This document shows, piece after piece, positions 11,141 to 21,500 of a stretch of DNA of 64,000 bases; position 1 is the stretch's first letter, and the number at the start of each line of letters is the position of its first letter. The DNA lies in assembly GCF_958298935.1 (NCBI RefSeq), contig NC_084933.1, forward strand, positions 13,809,001-13,873,000, written 5' to 3'. Position numbers and translations under genes: made by a program. This DNA is from Phragmites australis (taxonomy: Eukaryota; Streptophyta; Magnoliopsida; Poales; Poaceae). The notes under the pieces were generated by a model that saw only the letters and a list, made by a program, of their open reading frames with translations, was not told the origin of the DNA and ran no database searches.

Positions 11141-11516
11141 GGCTGATGGATGTGCGTGCCTCCGATCGTCGTACCGCCCGGCAGCGTTTCGGTTGGGAAG
11201 CATGGGCGAGGGATGTATCTTAAACAACGTGTCCTTTTGTCATACCGCTTTGTTCTACTATTCCTAATAAACACGTTAATTATTATTTTTAATAATTATT
11301 TTAAATAAAAGTTAATAAAAATTAGATAATATCAAAATATTTTTTTACAAATTTATTATTATCATTTTCATATGCTAAATTTTAATAATTTTGTGTATAT
11401 TAATAGTCAAAAACTTTAAAACTTGATTAGATATATTTTAGGACCATACCTATTTAAAAACGAAGGTAATATAACAGAAAGAATCGAAACAGCATGTTTT
11501 AGCCGCTGCTTGTATA
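11141..11516. other. AT-rich sequence without a gene
   Basis: After a short GC-rich tail (11141-11215) the sequence becomes more than three-quarters A/T. No domain, TIR or LTR was identified with confidence. The word AGCCGCTGC near 11501 is repeated in inverted form (GCAGCGGCT) near 11799, on the other side of the next MITE. Confidence 0.35.
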
Positions 11517-11774
11517 GTACTCTTCTATTCGGAAATATAAGACACATTTTATTTTAATTCGGTTTTTAAAGTTAGATTTTAACTATATTTTATTTTGTTT
11601 ATGACTACAAAACAAATATACTGTAAAAGAGTTTTGAAATATGAATTTAGTTATATAATTATTATACAATACAAATATTTATAATTTGACTAATGATAAT
11701 TTAAATATATAAAATTTGACTTTTTTAAAAGAAAATACGTTTTTTATTACTGAACGGCGGGAATAGAAGTGATT
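11517..11774. mobile_element. Stowaway-like MITE
   Basis: The left end reads TACTCTTCTATTCGGAAATATAA, close to the TACTCCCTCCGTTC style of grass Stowaway (Tc1/mariner) MITEs. The reverse complement of the right end reads CACTTCTATTCCCGCCGTTC. The interior is AT-rich with inverted sub-repeats (AAGACACATTTTATTTTAAT, AAAGTTAGATTTTAACTA). It is about 258 bp and non-coding. The expected TA target dinucleotide is present at the left side. Confidence 0.65.
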
Positions 11775-12051
11775 AAGCACAAGAATAGTTGTGCAGAGCA
11801 GCGGCTAACAAATGGTTAGGCGTTCAATTTGCTTCCTCTGCAGTCTGCACAGCCAATTGAGTGTCCATCTTATAATATCTACATTTGAAGCCTTTTTACT
11901 ATCCTTAAAACGTACCAAGAATTATAAATTATAAGTTAGGAGGTATTGAATTTCGATACCTCCCAAGTACAGTAAAAAAACTCCTACATTTGTCGTTGAG
12001 TGTATAAAGTGATCTAACTACCACTAGCATCAGCACTTCCTAGCCCTATTA
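11775..12051. other. Short unassigned stretch between MITEs
   Basis: No gene or repeat family is recognised; the sequence is A/T-rich and non-coding. Confidence 0.3.
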
Positions 12052-12317
12052 GACTATGCCCAACGGATTTCTGTCGGGGGCGAGAATCCTATCGTGAAGG
12101 AATTTTTTTTTCTTCAGTGTTTCAACGGTTTTCCTTCACGGTTCCCGTCACGAAGGGATTCTCAGGGTCATTCACTTCATGACGGGATTCTCTCTCCTTT
12201 CCCTTCGCGATTTCCCTCGAAAGGAAGTTATTAGAGATGAGAGAAAATAAAGAGAATGAGAACAGAGAAGTGAATCGGAAAGGGAACAAAATAAAGGGAA
12301 TATGGTTAGAGATGGTC
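12052..12317. mobile_element. Tourist-like (PIF/Harbinger) MITE
   Basis: The left inverted end GACTATGCCCAACGG pairs with the reverse complement of the right end GACCATCTCTAACCA (9 of 15 positions match). The element is flanked by TTA on both sides (12049-12051 and 12318-12320), the 3-bp target duplication of PIF/Harbinger elements. The interior holds palindromic words such as CACGAAGGGATTCTC and CCTTCACGG. About 266 bp, non-coding. Confidence 0.6.
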
Positions 12318-12320
12318 TTA

Positions 12321-12870
12321 AAGCACCCGGTCGAGCGCAACAATGCCATGCGTGTCGGCTGCTTAAACCACAATGACGAGTGCTTCTCCATGCTACCGGT
12401 GCACGAGAATGTGCACGATGCCCCCCCCCCTCCCCCCGGTCTCTTCGGGTACCGTGTGCGCCTGCTCATCAAGGGGATCTCTTTTTCTTCGCTTGGTGCA
12501 AGGAAACAATAAGCAAGATTCTCTGCAAGTGCGGCCATGCGAGTACACTGAGGAAGCAACTTGGCTGGAGACGGACACCTCCATGTACCACGTCTAGGCA
12601 TGGGTGCGCCATCCGAGCGACGTCCCACTCGAAACGAAACTCCTCTTCGTCAAAATGTCGCCGTTGGAGTCCAACGCTCTACAGGCTGACATAGGGATAC
12701 GCCCCTGCCCGCACTCACCTCCCCATCAGCGTCGCCGTGCACAGTGGAGCATAAAGTGATAGTCCACCTAGTGACGGAGGAGGACTACACCCAGGGCCCG
12801 AACAAGATCGTCGATGACCTGCGCTGGGCGCAAAACATCTTTTGATGAGAGGGATTCTTTCAATTTGGTG
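12321..12870 (+). pseudogene. GC-rich stretch with codon-like composition, unrecognised
   Basis: The GC content rises sharply against its neighbours. Frames read as continuous protein-like text across interruptions, for example RVGCLNHNDECFSMLPVHEN, RVRLLIKGISFSSLGARKQ and, past stops, VIVHLVTEEDYTQGPNKIV (about 12745-12825). A run of C residues at 12421-12436 breaks the frame. I do not recognise the family. It could be a decayed host gene or gene fragment; it could also be part of a transposon. Confidence 0.3.
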
Positions 12871-13540
12871 GACGTGGACGTGACTTTGACGATCCGACTA
12901 TACGGTATGATAAGATGTGCCTTAGCAATCGCTAAACTAGTTCCGTAGGATTTTTGACCTTGCCGTGAGCACGATCAATCTGAACATGAGATTCAATTTC
13001 TACGAGTAATCGAACAACAAGCAAGAATAAAGATAAAGATCAATCTAAAATTATGGGTATGAATTGAATCTTCAAATTGATAAACTCAACAAGGTGGGAT
13101 TCTAAAGATGATAGAACAGGTGGTCTAGTCGACACGCATGTTTACACAGTAAAGTAGCAATGATTAAACTTTAACCTAACAAAATCCGATCTATTCATGA
13201 TGGCTACAGGAAGTATTTAAAGAGGTAGGGAATGACTCGGAGGGTATTGGGGTTGGACTCAAACCCTAGGACGCGTCCCTAATGGACTCGACTTGATACA
13301 AGGCCTCATGACCCAAGTTGTGGTGGCACAACGTAGTTTCTAAAAACAGACACATACTATTTTGGCATTTGTGGCTGGCTCAAATAGTATTTTGAAGTAA
13401 GGTTGATTTGTTAGAAAGTAGACTTAATAAGCTTTCCAGGAAGTCCAAGAACGTCTAAGATGGACTCCATGTGAATAAATTATGGTCGTTTGAATCTAGC
13501 ATTGTTTCTGTAGTTCAAATCCGAATCCGAATCTAAAACG
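12871..13540. other. LTR-like sequence, unclassified
   Basis: The text resembles grass gypsy LTRs: a TATTTAAAG box near 13216 and a mixture of short GC-rich and A-rich segments. No second copy was found in the window, so neither boundaries nor orientation can be fixed. Confidence 0.3.
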
Positions 13541-14200
13541 TGTTCAACTCAAACGCTTGTTTTCCTTGGCCCATAAACTATATGGTGGCTTTAAAGAATA
13601 GTTGGAGAAGGTTTAGACTGAGTCCCCAATCGATTTTATTTATCCTCTATGCATGTCCTCCTTTCTTTACATTAATCCATGCCATCAGTTTTGAAAATGA
13701 AAACATACACAGCTTATGTGCATCACCCTTTGCTCAAATATATAAAATGTAAATCTAAAATTGAATTCATCCTTAGTTTTATTGTTGTATAACATAGACA
13801 TGATCATATGTGAGCTGATGATGTCCTCATAAGAAAATAAACATCATTGCGCAGCATCACTTGTTCTTTTGAAAAACTGACAGTATGAGGAGACCAACTC
13901 ACTCAAGCGTTAGCTTGCACAAGAGAGGGCGAGATAAATTTCAGCGCAAAAGAATAGTTGAATTATGAAAGTTTTGCACAAAGAGAACATATTAGCACTA
14001 CTATGATTCTCTACACAACACGTCTCATTATAAAAAAGAGTTAAGTTCAAATTTAAACAAATGTATATTCTATACATAAGATACACTCCTTTATAATTAT
14101 AATTACCAATGATATGAAAAATCATATTAGCAGGACATAGCAAATCATACCTAGCAAATAATTTATCCTTTTAAATTATTGAGCTCACAAAGACCAACAA
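13541..14200 (-). other. AT-rich tail downstream of the gypsy gag remnant
   Basis: This is probably internal sequence of the same reversed element as the gag remnant at 14200-15085, but no pol domain is readable. No other feature was seen. Confidence 0.3.
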
Positions 14201-15085
14201 ATTTAATATAACTCCAAGTATTTTAAAGAAGACAATAACTCTAGTTTTTCTTTCTTATCAATAATGTGAACAACATGTTTATCTTCAGTAGCAACAAAAA
14301 GTTCAAAAATAGGAGTAACATGTTCATTCACTAGTTGTGGCATGGTTATAAGTGAAGCATAACACAACTCTTCTTTATCAAAAGGAATAGCAATCAAATC
14401 AACTTGTGACAAAAGAAATTTAGTTGGGATGTCCACTAATGATTGCTATAAAATAGCATAAGTAGTGGATATTGATAGTCCATTGCAAATGAACTCACCT
14501 TTAGTGGTGGTAGCATCAATTTTATTGCCTTTTATGCTCTCCTCAGATGATGTAGGTGCAGCAAGATTCTCTTCATGAATAGATGTGCTTGTTTGCTCAA
14601 CTAGCTCATTCTCCTTTTTTGGATTATTCTTCACTTCCTACAAACTGTTAGTGATAGAAGTAGATAGAAACATATGTTTCACAAATTCTTGTTTTCTATG
14701 TCTATTCCAATTCGACTTTTAGCTTCACAAGCAAGCTGTAGAAAATAAGAGAGAGAGCTATATGTTTCATGAACAAGCATGTGTTGAATTTCTTGATTAA
14801 GCCCTCTTAAAAATCAGATCTTTATAGCCTATTCACATTCATCTCCCCCACAATGCAACAAACAATTATGCAACTCTTAATAGTATGCTCTAGCAGTTTT
14901 ACTATCTTGTTTTAAACATTGTAGTTTCTTGAAAGGGGTATCAAAATAATACGTGGGAACAAAAAACATCTTTCAAATATCTTTTCATGTTTTTTTTTAA
15001 GATTGAGGTACCTTATCTTGTCTACAAGCATGTTTCCACTCATTTAAAGCATATTTAGTAAAGACACTTGTCGAATATTAGTTCT
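14200..15085 (-). pseudogene. Ty3-gypsy gag remnant
   Basis: Read on the minus strand from 15085 down, the translation gives EWKHACRQDKVPQS, then MFFVPTYYFDTPFKKLQ, then SKTARAYYKELHNCLLHCGG, FLRGLNQEIQHMLVHE and LACEAKSRIGI. This is the Retrotrans_gag domain of gypsy elements (the F..L......SV..YY.EL......G segment and the FL.GLN..I pattern). Stops and a frameshift interrupt it. Further down, 14203-14634 holds readable frames (SSEESIKGNKIDATTTKG; VATEDKHVVHIIDKKEKLEL) that may belong to the gag-pol linker. There is no RT. Confidence 0.7.
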
Positions 15086-15660
15086 TGACAATGTGTTCGA
15101 TTGAACTGGGGTACCTTCAAGATCAGGGATCGAGCAGGAAATAAGACACACGATGTATACAGGTTCAGGTCTTTGAAGATGAGTAATACCTATATCCTGT
15201 GTGGATAATGCCATATAAAGATTATCTCGAGTACAACCAATGAAGCTAAACCTATTACAATGAAGTACATCAGATCTAAACTAATTTGGGTTTGAAGTCG
15301 CCAATTAGCTCCAAAGCTAGGGTCTTGATGCTTGCGTCGAGTTGTGTAGGTGTTGATCTGTCGTGTTGCGAGTTGTTCTTTCAAGGTCTAGGTCCTCACC
15401 TTGTATAGGGGATCTTGGCATTGCCTTAATCCCAGTCGTAGTAGATAGGAAGTCCTTCATCTTGTCGGTCAAGGCAAGTCAGTTGAATTCAGCTTAGATA
15501 CTAGCCGTACTCAAGTCGGTTAACCCTATCGAGACCTTCCTAGTATAGCCTTTCGTGATCTCCGAATATATCAGGTCCCGTAGATTTGGATCCGCAATAT
15601 CTGGAGGTGTCCATCAGGTATATGGTATAATTGTTAATTTCCAATACAAAAATAATTCCA
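15086..15660 (-). mobile_element. Gypsy LTR-like fragment next to gag
   Basis: The stretch contains ACACACGATGTATACAGGTTC followed by a GAGTAATACC / TATATCCTGTGTGG segment, a pattern seen in many grass gypsy LTRs. Its position 5' of the reversed gag remnant fits a 5' LTR on the minus strand. No partner LTR exists in the window to confirm it. Confidence 0.4.
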
Positions 15661-15959
15661 TTAAATCCAGGTAAATAGGTGAATTTGAGAAAAACCCTGC
15701 AACTTCAAAGTCTCATATCTTTTTCGTTTTAGCTCCGATTTGAATGATTCTTGCACTCCAATTTTCCTAAAACATGATCTATCCAACCATGCTAGTTTTA
15801 GATATCAATCTCACATCTTTATAGTAGTTATTCCATATTAACATCTATATCCCTACAACATTAAGATATTATTTTGATTAGTAAGTTTATGGTTGTCACA
15901 ATTACATATAGGTCATGATCAAATCTACATGTCATTGCAGTACAAACATAGGGTTGTGA
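15661..15959. other. AT-rich unassigned sequence
   Basis: No feature is recognised. The phrase AAGTCTCATATCTTTTTCG (15710-15728) is of a kind often seen in retrotransposon LTRs. Confidence 0.25.
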
Positions 15960-16890
15960 TATTAAAATATATATTAATTTGTAGGTCATACATGTTGATG
16001 TTTTAGCCAATATTTTCTATCATTTCATGGGAGCCCTAGTTCCTATCTCTTTATCTCTTTCTTCGAAAGAAGTCCAGTCAATTATGTTCTCCCTATCCAG
16101 CCCAATCAAAGATTCCAGTCTATCGTTCTACTTTTCTTGTGTTTGCAATTTGGAGTTTATTTGGTGTTTATTCAATGTTGTTTTGTTTGTCGATAGAATT
16201 CATGATTAGTCGATAACGCTTAGAATTTGCAAAGATTTATGGGTTGGGTTGTGAGAGTAAGAGATTAAGTGAGCATAATTCCCATCTTGAGCACTTGAGT
16301 TCATGAGCAAGTTGATTCATCACCAGATTTGTTACTCTTGGAGCTCCTAGACAGCTAGGCATCGCTTGTGAGTACCCAAGCTTGTGGTGTGCTGCAAGAA
16401 AATTTGTGAAAGCCACGATTTTGCCTCTGAAAGGGAAGAAATAACATAGTAACAACCAAGCTCGATCTTTGTGATTGCTTGATGAGGCAAAGGGTTGAGA
16501 GAGACCCGGCTCTTTAAAGCTCCTCAACGGAGACGTAGGAACCTCATTGGAGGGATCCAAACTTTGGTAGACAAATCATTGTCTCATTCACTTGGTTTTC
16601 TTTATTGAGCACTTGTTCCTTTTTATCCACTTTATCTAGTTGAAATATATCGGTTGCATAGGTCAGCAGCTTTCTTGTGAACTCGTGGATGTGCATTACA
16701 AGTACTAGAATTGAGTAGAGTGGTTAAAGTTAAGTTTTTCTCTCTATCACCGGAATATCCAAGTTGAATCCGGAAGTTCCGGTTAAGGTAATAACTTCCG
16801 GTACTAGGTCGGAACTTCCAGTTTTACTAATTTCCACTGCAAGATTAAAATTTTAGATAAATGCCTATTCACCCCCCTTTAGGCGATATC
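15960..16890 (+). mobile_element. SIRE/Maximus-type copia LTR fragment
   Basis: The order of words is that of the R-U5 part of grass SIRE-type copia LTRs: TTGTTACTCTTGGAG, then a gene-like CTCGATCTTTGTGATTGCTTG, GGAGACGTAGGAACCTCATT, ACAAATCATTGTCTCATTCACTTGG, several CCGGAAGTTCCGG-type words (16757-16820) and the terminal CTATTCACCCCCCTTTAGG (16865-16883). It stops abruptly at 16890 where a reversed Tekay-like LTR begins. The left limit is uncertain. Confidence 0.6.
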
Positions 16891-17590
16891 TGTGAGGAAC
16901 CATCCAAATTATATTCCAATTAATCACTAGGATAATTATTTTCTTAATCACAACCACGATGATTAACCGGAATACCATCCTGGTAGTCCCGCTACGTGTT
17001 TTGCACCCAAGATCAGAACACATGCCTTTTAAATATATAGCATCACAAAAAAGCTTAATAAAGAGTGAGTAATTAAATTATATTACAAGTTCTTAAGTTT
17101 TCAACCATTTAGAAATATTTTACATCAAAGGAAGCTAAGAGGATAAATAACAGATCACCTCCTAACCACAACTAGATACTACACAGGGGAAGATTAACAT
17201 CTACGAACCAACAAAATCTAGGTGAAGCCATATGCCCTTAGGGTCCACCTAAAAACCTCACCCCACGAGTAGTTTGCACTACTCATTTCTGCCACCTACA
17301 CCGGCGAGCGTGAAGTAGTCAAACACGAGCTCCTTCTCACCGGTAGAACCTGAAAGAGCAGCGCGAGTACGAAGGTACTCGCAAGATTTAATCCATAATG
17401 AGTACATATAATAGCCCGACTCCAAGGATGATGCATTTAGCCATTAGCAAGGAGTAGGCCATAAGATTAACTAAATCCGCATGCAGAAGCAATCTTAACA
17501 CCTATATGTGAGCGCTTATACTTAACCATATATCTATTTCTACTCTATAACCATTAACTTGCATATAAACGTTAATAGAACCATCTCATA
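16891..17590 (-). mobile_element. 3' part of a Tekay-like gypsy LTR, reversed
   Basis: The reverse complement ends in GATGGTTCCTCACA and matches the 3' ends of the two forward LTRs at 31912 and 34388: shared CATGTGTTCYGATC, CGGGACTACC, GGTATTCYGGTTAATC and AGTACCTTCGTACTC. Homology continues to roughly 17540-17590 and is then cut. About 700 bp of a roughly 3-kb LTR remains. Confidence 0.75.
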
Positions 17591-17689
17591 AACATAATTG
17601 TAAATGAACCATCTCAAATCCATCCCATCCAACCATACCACACATCCCATTTTTGTAACTCTACGACTGCTGCAAATAGACAGAAGCAT

Positions 17690-18231
17690 GCCAAAGTAGG
17701 AGGATACAATTCCAGATGATATGGGGGAGCAGGAGGACATGATGGAGACGAACAACAAAATAGAGGAATTATGTGAATTGTGGAGCAGCAAGTTAGCAAC
17801 TATCTAAATATTTATGAGCTTGTGATGAACTATGTATTATATGACTTGATGAACTATAATTACTTATCTATATTATACTATGTGACTTCTGAGTTGCGAT
17901 GGAGACAATTTAAATTGTGAACCTATGACAAACTATGAATTCCCTTATGTATGAAGTTACACTACAATGTTATTTTTGTTGTTTTTATATGCATAATTTT
18001 TTTTCTTTATGAGCGAAGTTATACTATATTATTATTTTTGTTGTTTTTATACACACAATTTAATGGGTCTTTATCATTTTACAGATATACATATCTGTAT
18101 TTGTATTTGATTTGTATTCACATCATATTCATTTTTGATACTATCCGTATTTGTTTCTACATCCGGGATTTCCGTATCGTTTCCGTTTCCAGTTAAAAAT
18201 AAGGATAAGAATATGGAACGATAATTATCTG
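17690..18231 (+). repeat. hAT element 3' tail, extra copy
   Basis: It is a direct repeat of 19615-20152 with many shared long words (GTGAATTGTGGAGCAGCAAG, TGATGAACTATAATTA, GATACTATCCGTATTTGTTTC, CCAGTTAAAAATAAGGATAA). It includes the last coding exon (GGAGGATACAATT through GAGGAAT) and the 3' subterminal region, but lacks the terminal CAATTTTTACCCCTA present in the other copy. It directly precedes the transposase remnant of the second copy. Confidence 0.85.
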
Positions 18232-18276
18232 TAAAATATCTCCCTTAATCTGTGATGGACTCTTTTTTTATGTGAG

Positions 18277-19697
18277 ATGTTTCAATCACATTTTAAACCT
18301 TGTTGCTCAAGATGGTTTGAAAAAATTGCATCAGCTATTTCAAATATCAAAAATACAATTACAATTGTGAAGAATTCTCCATTACAATTTGAGGAGTTTA
18401 AGAAGTGTGCATCAGAATGTAACTTGGATATCTCAAAGGGTCTCACCTTGGATGTTCCAACTAGGTGGTACTCTATGTATATCATGTTAAGGAGTGCTAT
18501 TTATTATCAAGAAGCTTTGGTAGGCTTTTCCTTAGGCAAGAAAAGAAGTATGGGAAATATAAACCAACTAAGGCAAATTGGGCTAGTGCAACATCAATTT
18601 ATGCATGCTTGAAGCCATTTTTTGATGCTACTGAGCTCTTCTCTAGAGCTTCATATCCAACTGCAAATCTGTTCTTCAGAAAGTTTTGTCAAATTAAGCT
18701 GGCAATTGCATAATGGTGTGTTAATTCTGATGAAGTAATTAAGGCTATGGCAATTTCCATGCAAATTAAATATAATAAGTATTGGGATAAGCCCAACATA
18801 GCACTATCTGCAGCAACCTTTCTGGATCCTAGATACAAGACAAAGTTGGTAGAATATTTTGCAAAAAGAATCTACCCTACAAATGCTACACAAGAGTTTG
18901 ATAAGTTTATTAGTGTTGTGAACCAATTGTTGGAAGCTTATGCCTCTACTTCAAATGCAACTTCAACAAAGACAACTGGTGCTATTGTGCAATCTCAACT
19001 AGATGTTCTAGACAAGTTAGATGATGGTAATGATCTCGATATTGAGAACTTCTTGCATAACAGCAGCGAGTCAAGCAAGGGTATCAAATTTGAGTTGGAA
19101 GTGTACATGGAGCAACCGTTAGTGAAGTGGACCGCAAAAGATGGAACATTTGATATTTTGTCATGGTGGAAGCTCAAACAAGCTGAACTCCCTATTCTCT
19201 TCTGACTTGCTCATGATGTATTAGCTATTCAAGTGTCGACGGTTGCTTTGGAGTCAGCATTCAGTGCTGGTGGACAGGTTGTTGACCCATTTCACACCCG
19301 TCTACATGATGAGATTGTGCAAGGTTTAACTTGTACTAAAGACTGGACTGCAGCATCTAGAAAAGGTAACATCTTAGTTTTGCTTGAATGGTTTGTCTAT
19401 TATGTGAGAGAATATCTATAGCTAATTAATCTTTTACTAATTCTCAGGTGAAACCATTGCATCTGTGATGACCGAGTTGGACATGGAGGGTCTTGAGCGG
19501 CATTTCGCAAGCTTGATGGAAACAATTTGCTTTTTCTTATATAACTATGTAGTTGTACATCATTGAGAGGAAAACATTAGAATAATTTATTCTTGTCTTT
19601 ACATATTGTAGGGCCATCAAAGAAGGAGGATACAATTTCGGATGATATGGAGGAGAAGGAGGACATGATGGAGACGGACAACGAAATGGAGGAATGA
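18277..19697 (+). pseudogene. hAT (RICESLEEPER-type) transposase C-terminal half
   Basis: hAT transposases cut and join element ends in the nucleus. Readable pieces in order: LQFEEFKKCASECNLD and LTLDVPTRWYSMYIML (18390-18490; family DVPTRWNSTYxML); after a frameshift, YGKYKPTKANWAS and LKPFFDATELFSRASYPTA (18550-18670); ALSAATFLDPRYKTKLVEYF (18797-18860); and the C-terminal hAT dimerisation domain FDILSWWK, then LAIQVSTVALESAFSAGG and VVDPFHTRLHDEIVQGL (19150-19330). Two later exons (19447-19540 and 19612-19697) carry the tail. A stop at 19203, a stop at 18712 and a frameshift near 18530 inactivate it. The BED zinc finger and N-terminal domain are missing. Confidence 0.9.
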
Positions 19698-20171
19698 TGT
19701 GAATTGTGGAGCAGCAAGTTACAAACTATCTAAATATTTACGAGCTTGTGATAAACTATTTATTTTATGACTTGATGAACTATAATTAGTTATCTATATT
19801 GTACTATGTGACTTCTGAGTTACGATGGAGACAATTTAAATTGTGAACCTATGACAAACTATGAATTTTCCTTATATATATGAAGTTACACTATATTGTT
19901 ATTTTTGTTGTTTTTAGACGCATAATTTATTTTCTTTATGAGTGAAGTTATACTACATTGGTATTATTGTTGTTTTTATACGCATAATTTAATGGATCTT
20001 CATCATTTGACAGATATCCAGATCCATATTTGTATTCGATTCGTATTCACGTCATATTGGTTTTCGATACTATCCGTATTTGTTTCTGTATCCGGGATTT
20101 CTGTATTGTTTCCAGTTAAAAATAAGGATAAGAATATGAAACGATAATTATCTGATCAATTTTTACCCCTA
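18277..20171 (+). mobile_element. hAT transposon 3' portion
   Basis: It comprises the decayed transposase gene, a 3' tail and the terminus ATCAATTTTTACCCCTA at 20155-20171, whose reverse complement TAGGGGTAAAAATTGAT has the form of a hAT terminal inverted repeat. The 5' end with its matching TIR was not found, so the element is 5'-truncated. Next to it (17690-18231) lies the 3' tail of another copy in the same orientation. Confidence 0.8.
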
Positions 20172-20479
20172 GTGCCAGACCCTCTTGCCTTCCTGCTACA
20201 GCAATACAGCATGATCTCCTTGTGTTGGACCAGGGATCATCGATGGCAGACCACTTGTTTGACCCGATGATGGACGAGTTACTGGCCAACATTACTGAGA
20301 TTAGACCCCAAAGGCCTTGGGCCTTGGCCCGCAGTTTGGGTCGGCTGAGGGTATTGAACAGTGCCCAATCCAGTCCCCTTCGGATGGGTCCTTAGCCAAA
20401 AAAATTTTGGAGATGCGCCAGCACAAAATGAGCATGACCCTGTTGACGGTTTGCTGGGGGCTGAACAAGTGTCTTTTGT
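20172..20479. other. Unassigned sequence between hAT end and module copy II
   Basis: No gene or repeat is recognised. Short frames give protein-like text (SMADHLFDPMMDELLANITE) without a known domain. It may be low-copy host sequence. Confidence 0.3.
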
Positions 20480-21500
20480 GTTCACATCGTCCTGTCGAGT
20501 TTGGACGGTCGGGTCGTGCAAGACAATCTAGGCACGCACACCACGTCGATGTGAACGTGAAGATCGTCGTTCTCCCTGCTGCAACTTTCACACAGCGCAT
20601 TTCCCCCATTTCCGAACGCACACGCGCGTTGACGTCGCGGATCTGTGGAGGAGACAAGTAGAGAATCGGATGCGTAGCCACTCACGCATCTGTCTATCCG
20701 TTCCATCCACTGTCTCTCGCTGTGGGCGCCCGCCGTTGGTCCCCATCCCAGCACGACTCTAGTTACTGCTCTTGAAATAGTAAACGTATTTTTTGATTAA
20801 AATTTTCTTATAAAATATATCATCATCAAGAATTATAAACCTACTTATATAATATTTATAATTAAATTTAATATTAATCAAAAGACCTAAAATTTAATTT
20901 TTTAAATTAAATATACCTGTTATTTATGAACAGAGATAATAGCTACTATACTATCATCGAGAAACACCGCCGCAACGAAAGCGGCGCACATCGAATCCAT
21001 ATTTATGGAGCTCAGATCTCTTCCTGTCTCGCTCGTCCACACCCACTCGCGATCAGCACGCGGCCGCCGAATCTAACCGCGCGCCGATCGACGGCAAAGA
21101 TATCTCGGCGAAGAGAGTCCCTCGCCCGCGCACGTCTCTGGTCGTGCCCGTAGTTCCGTACCCGGGAGGCCGGGCCTGGGATTCCCAGATCCAAACCAGG
21201 TCAGACTAACGGCATTTTGTCGTGTTCCTCGCACGGACGGCGGGGTGGGCCGAAACGGACGCGCGACACCGCCGAGGAGAGGACGGCGAAATGGGCGATA
21301 CGAAGCGGGCTCACGTTGCTCCGGGTTTTCTATTTCTGCAGCCACGCCGCGCGGCGCTGTTGTCACCGTGCGTGTATGTACGGCCTGCATGGTTGCCAGT
21401 TGCCACCATGGAAATGGAACACTCTATCGAGAGAGTTATATTGTGGCTTGTGCACGTCAGCAGGTTGCAGACAGTGGTGGAGCTCCACTAAACCATCTAA
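20480..21500. repeat. Dispersed low-copy module, copy II blocks D and E
   Basis: Block D (20490-20650 and 21030-21110) matches 4740-5098 in copy I: CGAGTTTGGACGGTCG, CACACAGCGCATTTCCCCCA, GATCTGTGGAGGAG, CGGCAAAGATATCTC. Block E (21215-21350) matches 36360-36495 in copy III: GGCGGGGYGGGC / GGGCGGAG, GGACGCGCGCGACAC, GGCTCACGTTG. An AT-rich insertion of about 160 bp (20770-20930) lies within it. No conserved reading frame across copies is visible. Confidence 0.65.
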
